From NCBI GenBank assembly GCA_963170055.1, contig CAUJGJ010000441.1, positions 707,401 to 755,568 on the forward strand: 48,168 nt of DNA, written 5' to 3'. Each line of letters begins with the position of its first letter. The first letter of the stretch is position 1. Below, one piece after another: positions 12,130 to 22,539 of the stretch. The notes under the pieces were generated by a model, which saw only the letters and a list, made by a program, of their open reading frames with translations, was not told the origin of the DNA and did no database searches. Made by a program: the position numbers and the translations under genes. Source of the stretch: Halisarca cf. caerulea. Lineage: Eukaryota; Porifera; Demospongiae; Chondrillida; Halisarcidae.

Positions 12130-12720
12130 GTGGAGCTAGATCTCATTTGCAAAGCCTAGGTCAAAGTTCCATATGCCTTTACTTGGCTGCCTATGGGTAT
12201 GGGTACCTGGCCTACTGAGGAGAGTCCATGAAGTTTGTAGTCGCTGGTAGTGAAGTGGAATGGGACCTGCTCCTTGGTCCATTCGGCCGGAGGATGGAGC
12301 ACTCCTGCACTGTGTGCCAGTGATTGAACTTAATTGCAAGTGCTAGCGAAGCATTCCCCCTGATTCCATCACTAGCAAACCTCTGCCATGGCACCATTGT
12401 GGGCCCATTTAGTTTGGGGTGGAGTCTCTGCATTGCTGCTAGTATCTTTTCCTGAGGCTATCCTAGAAGGACCTCAGCCGGCGCCAGCAAGGCTGGCCAG
12501 CCAGATGTCTGGCTGGCCGGTGCTGATCCCACTGAAGGCTAGCGTTTGCTGTAGCCTGGTGGAAGGCCTTGTCATGACACAGCCAGGTGGGGCCCTCCAC
12601 CTCCCAAGCTAACCGAAAAATGATGCCTGGATTACCAATGAGCTGGGTGTCTCTCTCTAGTGACCAGAGGTGGTATCTGTGGCATAAATTGCAAATGCCA
12701 GTTCCCATTCAAGATTAAGG
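12130..12720 (-). pseudogene. Possible gag-like remnant of a retroelement
   Basis: Minus-strand fragments include a stretch beginning near 12708 with WSLERDTQLIGNP...FRLAWEVEGPTW. It is reminiscent of the W-x-x-Y/R-D-x-x-F-R region upstream of RT in some invertebrate retroelements. The frames are interrupted and no zinc knuckle is intact. It is placed with the RT remnant at 10560-11350 by strand and order only. Local GC content is higher than in the surroundings. Confidence 0.3.
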
Positions 12721-12756
12721 TTATTTTGAATTCGTGTTTGAAACATGTCATTTTTA

Positions 12757-12818
12757 GGGGCTGCCTGCGGCAGCCCCTATATTGTTTTCATTTGGACTTC
12801 CGGTGTGTAACGCTCGTC

Positions 12819-12853
<35 letters not shown>

Positions 12854-13085
12854 GGATTTGAAGAAAAGTCTTATAATAGAGAATTTATATAATAGTAATA
12901 GAGAAGTATGAATTTATACAGGAATGAGTTAGAGGAATTGTTTTGAAAACAATTGCCAAATATGGCAATTGTTTTCAAAACAATCATCCAGTTACAATCA
13001 ACAGTATGTTCAATGAATGTTCAGCTGTGCACTTACACTCCAATGCTTTGCAAGTGATTCGAGTGCGTGGGGCGGCAGCCCCCAC
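12757..13085. mobile_element. MITE-like repeat with GC-rich hairpin ends and an internal AT tract
   Basis: The left end is a perfect hairpin GGGGCTGCC-TGC-GGCAGCCCC (12757-12777). The right end is CGTGGGGCGGCAGCCCCCACG (13066-13085). Between them lie an (AT)n tract at 12820-12849 and a 48-bp palindrome at 12937-12984. A related copy, with a much longer AT tract, occupies about 38058-38640 (shared TTGTTTTCATT, AGTCTTATA and GAGAATTTATA blocks), and a partial copy begins near 47140. It is non-coding and non-autonomous. Confidence 0.6.
12937..12984. repeat. Perfect 22-bp-arm hairpin
   Basis: ATTGTTTTGAAAACAATTGC and its continuation CA are followed by a 4-base AATA loop and then the exact reverse complement. 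It sits in the middle of the MITE-like repeat. Confidence 0.9.
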
Positions 13086-13139
13086 GAGTTTTTAACTCGA
13101 ATTACTTGTTTAAATCCTCAAATTATTTTTTCAGTCCCT

Positions 13140-13500
13140 GAAATACAGCTTATTTGAATGGTAAACAGAGTAAAGTTTCCAAAATTTGGTGACTCCAACA
13201 CTGAACCAATGTCTATTATGTATTCCAATAAACCATACTTCCGGGTTGGGATTTGTTGTTGTAACTTTAAAAGACAAATTGTATCTGAAATGGATCACTT
13301 TGTACATCAACATGTTTTGGTTCCCCTAAGACTTAGTCCTTTTTGAGTTCAAATTCTGGAGTTATCCAATAAAATTAGCTCAAATTGTCATCATAACAAG
13401 CTTTGTTTACAAATTTCCAAAGAATGTTATGAAAACAGTGAAAAATCCGGACATAGTGGCAAGTCCTCAAAACATACTTCAAGGGTATAAAAATAACCTG
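13140..13500. repeat. Dispersed repeat fragment shared with 32200-32650
   Basis: The segment around 13390-13455 (AACAAGCTTTGTTTACA, TTATGAAAACAGTG, CATAGTGG) recurs in the same order at about 32485-32555. No terminal inverted repeats were defined and no coding sequence is present. Confidence 0.5.
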
Positions 13501-14612
13501 TTTAGGACAGGTCTGCCTTGTACTACTTGTGTGCCAGGATATCATATACCTCCAAGATGGCCTCTGGTAGCAGGTTCCGAAGTATAAACCCCATGCAGCC
13601 TTCATGACCTTGAGGATTTGGGTCTGGATTGTAGGAGAGAGGCTGGGGTTGTAAAGTTTATGTATAGGGACCTATTCATCTTGCCTCATTGGTGCCATGA
13701 TGGTTGTCCCTGATGTACTGATGGGTTGTCTCTGTAGTGGTTGGTGAGGGTTGCAACCAATCCAGACCAGTGGGTGCATGCCTAGACAGCCTGCCTGGTG
13801 GTTGGTTCTGGCAAGGAAGGGGGCAGGCATGATTGTGCAGTGCATGAGCTGCAAATTGTACTCTCAGAGTACAACTCTGTATACTTATTTGTACATTAGT
13901 GGTGCGGCATATATATGCTACAGTAACTGTACACAAGATAGTTTCTGGCATGCCTGCATGGCAGTAAGCTAGTCGTGTATTCATGCTTCTTTTGCTTACC
14001 TGTTGCTTGATCGAGTCAGCTGGGTGGGGAGACTAGTAGCCAATGGGATGTCAGTCGACGCCTTCTAAATTTCGCCAAGTAGGGTGTTTACATAACTGTA
14101 GACCTGTACACAGGTTTTATATAAGGGTACATTATTCAAAGTAGTGACTAGCTCTCATCAGCTTGGAAAATGGCTAAAAATCTCATCACAAAGTATTCTT
14201 TAATTAGAACTCTGGATTTGTTCATGTTATACATGCGTACACAAAGAACAATGTCATACTGAAAGAATGGCACTGCTGCGGAGTATTATGACCAATTTCA
14301 GGCAAGTACATTAGTCATACAAAAGGGGGTTCTGTTGACCCCCCCACCCCTCCCCCCAAGTGCAAACTGCATACAATAACCCAATGGTTCTCAATCTACT
14401 AGCTTTTCAGGGATAGAGGTGATATATGTACATATGTATTTTACTGGATTTATATGTATATTTATACAGATGCCTTCACAAACTTATCTGGAAGGAGGCA
14501 CTGGAGGATTTCCCATCCTCCACTAATGAGGACAGACTGCTTGTACTGATAGGGCTAAAAAGTGAAGATAGTGTACCACAACCATTCCTGGACTACTGCA
14601 AAGCAGCCCTGA
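13501..14612. other. Gene-free stretch before the DIRS element
   Basis: No secure gene. A short open segment at about 14470-14612 follows a TTTATACAG that could act as a splice acceptor and would encode WKEALEDFPSSTNEDRLLVL. It stops being meaningful where the DIRS element starts. It could be an exon broken by the insertion or chance. Confidence 0.4.
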
Positions 14613-14688
14613 ATTTCAGATTCCTCAAGGATTCGTAGAATCTGATGAGGAGGATGAATTGTATGAGAAGGTGGAGGATACCTGAAAA

Positions 14689-14799
14689 CAACATAGTCAG
14701 ATAACTACATGGTATTGCCTATCTTGTCCATACTATACAGCAGAGTTCAAAGTTCATTTATTGTGCTACAAAATCACTTAGTTACTCAATTAGCCCGCC
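14689..14799. repeat. DIRS left inverted terminal repeat
   Basis: A 111-bp arm starting CAACATAGTCAGATAACTAC. It is the reverse complement of 20486-20596 at 107 of 111 positions. Confidence 0.9.
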
Positions 14800-15110
14800 T
14801 TTTATACTGCGGTGCCATGGGACATTATGATTAATAATTACTTTAATTAAAACATAAGATGGCTTTGTAGTATAATATATAATACTACTGTTGACCAAAC
14901 TGCGCAATAATACTGTTTGGGAAGTTAGTTGTAGAACCAAATGTACAGGTACATACACATTAAACTCCCCCCTCAACAAAATTGTTCCTTTTAAATTAAT
15001 AGTTATGAAGTAATCAACAAGTAGTATCCATGCTGTTCTGGCAAGTGCTGATCTCTCACTTCATGTCGTTTGTTTCTCAGTCTGTAATGGGGAGAGGATA
15101 TGGGAGGGTA

Positions 15111-15252
15111 ACTAACTATGTTGTTTTCAGGTATCCTTCACTTCTCATACAATTTATCCCCCTCATCAGATTCTATGAACCCCTCAGGAATTTGAAATTG
15201 TATTTCAGAGGCTCTGGAAACCTTTCAACAACATAGTCAGTTAACTACATGG
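15111..15252. repeat. DIRS internal complementary region
   Basis: Read on the minus strand, bases 15252-15195 match the right outer edge (about 20575-20629) and bases 15190-15111 match the left outer edge (about 14616-14700). The segment therefore contains the sequence that a left-right circular junction would have. Confidence 0.85.
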
Positions 15253-15307
15253 AATCATTCAAAGCTCACCATGCGTCAGTTGATACAGTCCTAGCCTTCA
15301 GTACAAC

Positions 15308-16170
15308 TCATCTGAAAGTTGTCGGAGCTGGGATATCTCTATTGTAAAAGTGTGAAAATGTTGACTCTGAAGACCATTTAGCAGTTCTAAGAATGTCGGC
15401 AGTTGCTACTCCAATATTCTTGGCTTTGGAGGTGGCTACTCCTCTAGACGAGTGTGCTGTAAATATGTTGGTATTGATTCCTGCATCAGACATGATAGTT
15501 TTTAACCATTTCCCAATGGTGCAGGGCTTAACTGCCAAATGAGGTTTCCGAACAGAGATAAACAGACGATTGTCAGACTGTGCACTGCCTGAAGTCCTTT
15601 GACCTTCGCTCATATTCCTGGAGGGCTAATACTGGACACAACTTTGGGGAGTCTGAAAAAGATGGGTGAAGGCCTGAATGGGCAGTCCTGTTCGTCTGGT
15701 CTTAGTCAATCCAGGGATGATAAAAAGTACCCCTTCTGTTTGGAAAGAACGAAGATTGAGGTCCAAAGCAGCTAAGTCGGAACACCTGTCCACGTTGGCA
15801 AGGGCCATCAACATTGCCAGTTTGCAGGTGAGTGCCTGAAATGAGAGCTTGTTGTTATCAGGACCTTCTTGAAGAAAATGCAGTACTATGTCCATGTCCC
15901 AGGTGAAGGAGTATCCCAGGGCTGGTGGTAGGCTGTTGAACACACCCTTCACAAATCAGGAGAAAAGACGATGCTGTCCTATTCTGGCACCATCTACTTC
16001 AACATGAGTCATGGAAATGGCTGATCGCAGTGAATTGATGGTGTGATACTGTTTGCCTACTTGGAACTGGCTGAGAAGGAATTCCAATAGTTCCATCAGA
16101 GGAGCTGAAAAGGGATCAGTATCCCTTCCCAAACACCAGCAATCCCATTGCTTCCAGGCATTAGAGTAAG
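15308..16170 (-). pseudogene. DIRS tyrosine recombinase (broken)
   Basis: The C-terminal integrase-type module of the DIRS element. The first catalytic arginine region reads DRCSDLAALDL. Near the C-terminus the H-x-x-R box is HSSRG, followed by a conserved Trp (AKWSS) and the FSHFY catalytic tyrosine. At least two in-frame stops interrupt it, one at 15626-15628 between the arginine region and the H-x-x-R box and one near 15953. The catalytic R, H-R and Y residues are otherwise recognisable. Family role: recombination of the circular DNA intermediate into the genome without a target-site duplication. Confidence 0.8.
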
Positions 16171-16194
16171 CTGCCTATGTAGTGGGCCTCCAGG

Positions 16195-16947
16195 ACTTCC
16201 TTAGCATTTCAATAACTCCTTCTGAAAAAACTCTCTCCTGGTAAGATCTCCAGAGATGGGCCAGGCGGCTAGTGGCAGATGGCCCTCCAAGGCCATTTGG
16301 TGGCGCTGTCCTTCCGAGTTGGTAAGGATGTCCTGTGTTGGAGGGAAAAGTATCGGATAATCCCTCAGTCTCTCGAGTAGGAGAGGATACCACAATTGGT
16401 TGTGCCAAACTGGAGCAATCATCACAGCAGTTGCCTGATCCTCCTGTATCTTCTCTAGACAACGAGTGATTGGGGAAAATGGGGGAAACAAGTATGTATG
16501 AAGTATTGTCCATGGCAGTGATAGTCCGTCTACTGTTAGCGCTGCTGGATCCGGACGCCAACTGCAGTAAACTGGGAGTTGAGTATTTGTGCGTAATGCA
16601 AACAGGTCTATAGAAAATGGTCCTAGTCTCTCCTCGAGATGCAGGAAGAGGTCCCTGCGTAAGGCCCAATCGCTTGAGTCCGATACATGTGTGGACTCCC
16701 AATCTGCTTGGATGTTTTCCATACTTGGTACATGCTCGGCATATATTGAAATCTTCCTGGCCAGGCACCACTTCCAAAGGGTGACTGCTAAATCTGATAG
16801 GGCTCGAAAGTGTGGTCCACCCATACGGTAGATGAAGGCGATGGCTGTCACATTGTAGATGTGAAACAGAACATTGATCTTCTCTCTGACTGCTAGGAAA
16901 CTCTTGGCCACCAGAAGAACAGCAAGCAGCTCCAGGTAGTTGATGTG
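16195..16947 (-). pseudogene. DIRS RNase H C-terminal part and downstream linker domain
   Basis: About 249 residues remain open from HINYLELLAVLLVAKSFL onward. This is the middle of the retroelement RNase H domain, followed by the region typical of DIRS polyproteins (FSIDLFALRTNTQLPVYCSW, then YLFPPFSPITRCL). Its N-terminal half lies at 17708-17960, separated by a 760-bp insertion that splits adjacent codons of an HHINYLEL-type motif. No intact methyltransferase-like motif was identified. Confidence 0.75.
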
Positions 16948-17707
16948 CACAGGGTATTTATAACTGTCCAGGAATAAAATGTAAAAATGGCCGTCTTGAA
17001 ATAGCTTCGCGAATTATTGAGTGTTTCTACTTAGTTGACAAGATTTTCACTCAGCTCTTCTTACTGGACGAAAGTTGTATATATTCTGCGCATGTTGATA
17101 CTTAACTAGCGATTGTTTCTATTGTCTGAAGGAAGATAGCGAGCTAGGAATACATAGCAGTTTCAGACAAACTTCGCCTAGGTCGCACCTTTAGATCCCT
17201 CACAATTCACATGAAACAACACGAAAAGACAGAACAAGTGGTGAGCTATCTGAAAATCGTTCCAGGCTATAGGTTATAATCTTCCATAAGAAAGTTATAA
17301 CTGAAAAACCTGTTTTTTCACCCTTCAAACGGCCAAAAGTTAACATAAATGGTCTAATTGCGAGTAACTGCTTGATTGTAGCACTACGCTCGGAATGATT
17401 TTCGCAAACCGAAACATCTTAAGATTCCATCAAAGTTGGATTTGGTGAGATTTGAAGGCTTTTGAGGTCTAACCAAGCGACTTTATCTTCGCCCTCAACA
17501 AAAGTGCCATTTTCATGATGTTTCACGGATACGTAGGCATAGCGTCACAAAATTCGCCTTCTTCCCCCATTCTGTTGATACATGAAATTCCGTATGTCAT
17601 CTGAAAGACACTGAATGACGCATTAAAAACAGCCGCTAATTGATTACGCTGAAAACAAGCACCACCCACAATCGGAACAAGCAACAGACGGTTCTAAACA
17701 CCCTGTG
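16948..17707. mobile_element. 760-bp TIR element nested in the DIRS RNase H
   Basis: Terminal inverted repeats CACAGGGTATTTA (16948-16960) and the complement of CACAGGGTGTTTA (17695-17707) match at 12 of 13 bases. Removing it rejoins the RNase H reading frame. TG at both junctions suggests a 2-bp duplication, but the boundaries could shift by a few bases. No transposase frame is visible. Its right part (about 17500-17707), read on the minus strand, is homologous to repeats starting CACAAGGT at 37098 and 45721. Confidence 0.75.
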
Positions 17708-18806
17708 TGGTGTTCCCTTTCCTGTAAAGTCCATGGACCTTCCGTTCGAGTTCCCTCGCAGCAAGCACCCAAGCCGATCTTGGATGCATCGGTCTCGATC
17801 ATGACGTCCCAGTGGGTAATCTGGATTGCTCTGCTGTTGCGGTGCATCGACTGCTCTATCCACCACTGGATGTCTAACTTCATGTCGGAGTCTGCCTCTA
17901 TTAAGGAGTCATAAGGCAGGCCCCTTTTCAATAAGTCCGATTTTGCTCTTTCCAACTTCCTGTAGTATAAGGGGGCTGGCAAAATGGCTGGGTGAGCTGC
18001 CACCATAGTCCCCAACAATTGTGCTAACTGGCAGACTGAACCTCTCTGTTTGGACCTGAACTTTGTGGCTAGTTGTTGTAAGGATCTTTAATTTCTGACG
18101 GGGGTGGGAGATTTGCATTTCTCTTGAGTCCAGCTGAAAGTCTAAACATTCTATCTCCAGGCTCGGCGTTGTGATGCTCTTCTGCAAGTTAATAATTACA
18201 AAATGAGGCCGGTCAAGAGCTCCAGGGCTGTTGCTAACCCCTTCAGGACCTGGCTCCTCTGCTGAGCCATGAGTAGCATGTCATCGAGGTACAGGATACT
18301 TCGAATTTCAAACGTCCTCAAAGTTGCCACTACGGGCTATGTGAGTTTTGTGAATGTGTATGGGGCACTGTTCAAACCAAATGGAAGGGTCTTGAACTGC
18401 CACAGTTGGTCGTTCTATCTAAATGCTACAAACTATCTGTGGTGGAGATGGAAAGGTACTGATAGGTATGCATCTTTGAGGCCCAATTTGACCATCCAGT
18501 CCCCTCTCTGCAAAAGCCGTCTGGATTGATTCCATCTTGAAGTGTGGGGATATGACGTGTTGGTTCAAGGTGCAGAGATCGATTACTGGACGCCACGAGC
18601 CATTCGACTTGGGGACCACGAACATTGGGCTTATGAGCAGTTTGGAGTCCTTGTAGCAGTGTTGGAATACCTGTTTGTTGGTCAGCTTCTGCAGTTCGGA
18701 GTCTAAAGCCTTTGCTTTGTCTCCGCTCAACTTTGTATTTCTGTAGCCTCCTGCTTGTTTGGGCTCAGACAGCAGTTCCATCCTGAACCCGGAGATGGAT
18801 TCCAGG
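17708..18806 (-). pseudogene. DIRS reverse transcriptase and RNase H N-terminal part (broken)
   Basis: RT motifs appear in order on the minus strand: SPMFVVPKSNGSWRPVIDL (about 18580-18640), an LKDAYLSVP-type box about 18470-18500, LPFGLNSAP (about 18370-18395) and the catalytic YLDDM box at 18277-18291. After the thumb region, LLGTMVAAHPAILPAPLYY is followed by RNase H motif IETDASKIGLGACCEG (about 17760-17805). The frame changes near 18505 and several in-frame stops interrupt it. The stop at about 18805 separates it from the Gag-like part. The YLDDM variant and the motif order fit DIRS-group RTs. Confidence 0.8.
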
Positions 18807-19941
18807 ATCTATCTGTCCTGAGAGATTCTTTCCCAATTCTGTTTGAAAAACTGAAGGCGGCCTCCCACTGGTCTGCAGCTTTCCCTTGCCACCAACTCCC
18901 AATCGAAGGCAATGCCTAGATCTCCTAAGTTGGTGTCTGGCAGGGACCCCAACAGCCTAAGAATTTCTTGGTAGTTAGGGGATTGGACTCCCTTGGGGGG
19001 AGCTTCGGTTCGTGGAACCTTTGGCCTGTCGGGTAACCGTATGGGCAGCATCCTCTCCCAGAATCCTGGTGATCCCGCCTGAACTGGGAGCTGTACAGTG
19101 TGTATGGTTGTGTGTACTTGCCCTGCCTGCCCCCGTACTGGGTATATAGGAAGGCCCCGCCTAAAAAACTGACCACTGTTCTTGCTATCACTACGGCTAC
19201 ATGGTCCACCAGTGTCTCGGGTCTTCTGGCTACGCTTCGTGATGGACACTGCCTGAGAAAGGGCTGTGTCTTTCTTGACCTTGCCCTCAAGGGTAGACTG
19301 GAACTCATCCCCGAATAGAACAGCTGAGGATCCATACTCATCCGATACGAATTTCACACAGCTCGGGTCTATCTGCTCCAAGATTTTGAGCGACAAACCT
19401 GAGAAATGTACTCAGATACATTGCCTATGAGACAAATACACCGTTGTATCATGGAGAGCACTCCCTTCACTGTGACTTGAAGGGGATCGGTCTATAGAGT
19501 CCAAATCGGTCTCGAGAAGCTCTTGCCAAACCGAGGTAAGAGGGCGGATACATGCCAAGACTGCTGATTGTATTTCCATTAGCTCCGAATCATGGTCGTG
19601 AGGGAACTCCTTGCCCAAAAAATCAGACACATATTTGTCCACCTTGGGTGCTGATGTGGCATCAAGGTCGGGCTTTGTGTGCTCTTTGAAAAGAGCTTCT
19701 CTCTCCTCCTTAGACAGACATCTCTTCAGGTGTTTCTTAAGGTATGCATGTCTGCATTGCTTTTGTCACTCAGACTGTGCCCTCCTTGGATCTTACCAGC
19801 GAGGACGGTTCAAAATCTAGCTGGTTGGTTGTAGGTATCTGATTCTAAGAACTGCTTCTTCAGTGTAGGTTGTGGCAAAGAGTCAGCACTATGTTTTGTG
19901 CCATACTGCAAGGTGGTGTTACTCCCTGACTCACTTCCCAT
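18807..19941 (-). pseudogene. DIRS Gag-like ORF (broken)
   Basis: The minus-strand frame starts with an ATG at 19941. It runs with stops and frameshifts through KHLKRCLSKEEREALF and VDKYVSDFLGKEF (about 19590-19640), then a polar region, and ends at QFFKQNWERISQDR beside the RT. The N-terminal helical region and its position upstream of RT fit the DIRS ORF1. A TGA near 19817, a frameshift near 19740 and a stop near 19410 make it non-functional. Confidence 0.65.
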
Positions 19942-20485
19942 CTCTAAATAAGGATAAATTGTGGTAGTGTGAGTGAACTGAAGACCCCACTGTAATGACT
20001 GAGGGAGTGTATAACTGAGGATTCATGTGTTGGCCTGCCAATAATGTAGCACTGTGCAAGGCCTAGTCAGACTACAAAAGAGTCTACTGCAACCAGCCCT
20101 CTCACTAACATCATTGTCTGCGACGGGGGGTCCGTCTCAGGGGACTGTCGACCGATTCAAGCCCTCCTGGTTTGGCTTGGGTGCACTGCCAGGGGTGATT
20201 TACCTCGGTTTCAGCCCGCCGCCTTCTGCCCTACTGAGGGACCGGTCCCCGGGGACTAACGATCTGTGCTTAGAGGCATCCTTATCTGTGAGTAATCTGC
20301 ACGAGACCTCCACTGTGGGGGGCGGGTGCCCGTCCTTTGGAGTTTCTAGCCAATCGAGGACAAGTTTCCTCGTGTTCTTTTCAGTGTGGGGAAGGTTCCA
20401 GAGAATTGCCTCCATCCACTTAATTCGTGCGAACCAGACGCAAGGATAGAAGAACCATGTGTATGCTGCTGAGTAGGACAAAAAG

Positions 20486-20596
20486 GGCGAGCTAATTGAG
20501 TAATTAAGTGATTTTGTTGCACAATAAATGAACTTTGAACTCTGCTGTATAGTATGGACAAGATAGACAATACCATGTAGTTATCTGACTATGTTG
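20486..20596. repeat. DIRS right inverted terminal repeat
   Basis: Partner of 14689-14799, 107 of 111 bases complementary. The outer extension to 20629 is represented in the internal complementary region. Confidence 0.9.
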
Positions 20597-20629
20597 CTGA
20601 AAGGTTTCCGAAGCCTCCGAAATACAATT

Positions 20630-21790
20630 ACACCAGGACACCAGATTGCCAAGCAGATGACACACCATATACTTCTATATAACACTGGACAGACAGGGGC
20701 GCATGCACATTTAATAGAAGGAAGCTACAAGGACATCAGCGGACAAATCTTCCAACAATAAATAATACATTTGCAGGAGCATATCTGATTATTGCAAATG
20801 TGCATAAAGTAAGTCAGTTCAATTCATTGCACAGTCTATCACACACTGCCATGCACACATCTGGTCAACGTCTTCAACATAATATAGTGGATTCACAGTG
20901 ATACAGGATTCAGTAAAAAAGTGCATACAAGAAATTCCCCTGAAGATTCTGATCGGTTACGACCAGTTTTATTATAGGCCTATCTCTGTCATCTGGCAGT
21001 GTGATTTAGGTAAAGGAACAACTACATGTATATACATACATGTACATATGTACATATATACATACATGTACATATGCACATAAATACATACATGTACATA
21101 TGTACATACATGTACATGTACATATATACATACATGTTTAATTATAGGCCTATCTCTGTCATCTGGCAGTGATCTAGGTAAAGGAACAACTGATGTGGTC
21201 ACTTAGCTTGATCTATCAATATGGCAGTGGTAATTTTTTCATTCCCGGATTCAATGTACATAATATATATCTGTTTCCTAAGAATTGAGCACTTGCAGAC
21301 AGAATATACATTAATTGGCTCAAACTGCATGCGTGTGCTTTTCGGCTTACACACGCCCATTTTATTTTGGCTGAGATTCAGCTAGGAATCAGAAGACAGA
21401 AATTTAGCCAAATAACCTACTAAGTTTCCTAGGTACCCTGTGTTCCGAGTTACTCTGCATCGCTTTACCATACTACAGAATCTGTTGCAGCTAAGAAAAT
21501 CATGTAGTTAGACCCTAAATAAAATGTAACGGTTAATATCATCTATGGTTAGATCATTATAGTAACTCTGGATGCACTTAATAACAGCTATCAGTGAAAG
21601 CAAACCCGGAAAAGAAATAGCTACAGTTTAGCTGTTGACACATACATACTGTCAGACTATCGGACTTGGATTTCTGCAAGCGAACAGCCCGCAGATTTCC
21701 TTCATGTGGACACTGTATTAATCTTGCACTGTAAATTTGCATCAATGATGTATTGACTGCAGAGTCTGCAAGATATACGTATAATAATAT
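20630..21790. other. Gene-free stretch with a duplicated segment
   Basis: No coding gene recognised. It contains a direct repeat of about 55 bp (20965-21025 and 21137-21195: TAGGCCTATCTCTGTCATCT, then GTAAAGGAACAACT). The repeat flanks a palindromic ACATGTACATATGT microsatellite at about 21022-21135. Confidence 0.55.
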
Positions 21791-22040
21791 ACTTCTATCC
21801 CAGTTTAAGAAAGATCAAAGGAAACACTGGGTATACAAAGTAGTTATCACCCGGCGTAGTAACTTTCTGGTGTTAATAGAGTCGGTTTGGTGTAAATGAA
21901 ATCAATGATTGCCAATCAAGTCTGCTAATTGAAAATCAATTTGCATGGGATATAGAAGTTGGTTATATACCGGTTCACTCGCATGGTATCCAGGTCATCG
22001 CCTGCGACCTCGATATCATGCTCCTACCAGGATAACTATA

Positions 22041-22045
<5 letters not shown>
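21788..22045. mobile_element. Small hairpin MITE-like repeat
   Basis: Homologous over its length to 44044-44325 (shared CTATCCCAGTT, AGATCAAAGGAAA, TCAATTTGCATGGGATA, GATATCCAGGTCATCGCC and GATATCATGCTC). In the related copy a stem is formed by GATATCCAGGTCATCGCCCA and its complement; here the stem is partly lost. Non-coding. A (CA)n tract follows at 22043-22103. Confidence 0.6.
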
Positions 22046-22108
<63 letters not shown>

Positions 22109-22321
22109 CTATATATTAACCATACAAAAACCATTTAAAATGGAGTAAAATATGTAGGATGAAAAATTCTCAATCGCCAAAAATCACTGGAACAGGGTAG
22201 AGCTGTTTGTTACATAGAACTGAACAGGCATAGGTATAGACACACAGAGGGTTAGGTATACATTGGGCTAGATGGGCATGAGGATGGACTATGCATATGT
22301 CTAGGACTGACATAGTGCAAG

Positions 22322-22492
22322 GCATACATGGGGCTAGATGGGTACAGAGCTTGACATGGTAAAGTGCTAGACGGGTTAATTCCCTACATCCCATGTGGTA
22401 CCTTTTGCTAGTTTATACAAACAGGTTAAGGGATGCAGGGAATTAACCCATCTAGCCATTTACCCAGTCAAGGCCGTCTAGCCCCATGTATA
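22322..22492. repeat. Imperfect inverted repeat (about 170 bp)
   Basis: CATACATGGGGCTAGATGG (left) pairs with CCGTCTAGCCCCATGTATATG (right). Internally CTAGACGGGTTAATTCCCTA pairs with GGGAATTAACCCATCTAG. The arms surround about 40 unpaired bases. A foldback repeat without coding capacity. Confidence 0.65.
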
Positions 22493-22539
22493 TGTTCTTT
22501 GGGATGAAGAATCTAGTGAGGAGGCCAAGGGTTGGTATG

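Larger units (their letters stand above)
14613..20629 (-). mobile_element. DIRS-type tyrosine-recombinase retrotransposon (degenerate)
   Basis: A 6.0-kb element read on the minus strand in the order Gag-like, RT, RNase H, tyrosine recombinase. Its structure is diagnostic. Inverted terminal repeats at 14689-14799 and 20486-20596 are 111 bp each with 4 mismatches. An internal complementary region at 15111-15252 is the reverse complement of both outer extensions (14613-14700 and about 20580-20629) joined together. DIRS elements use such an arrangement to complete replication through a circle and integrate by tyrosine recombinase without target duplication. All open frames carry stops or frameshifts, and a 760-bp TIR element interrupts the RNase H region, so this copy cannot be autonomous. 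Confidence 0.9.

Noticed and set aside
14426..14638. Possible host exon just before the DIRS element
   Set aside because: Plausible splice acceptor and a normal-looking peptide, but no continuation was found beyond the right DIRS end near 20630.
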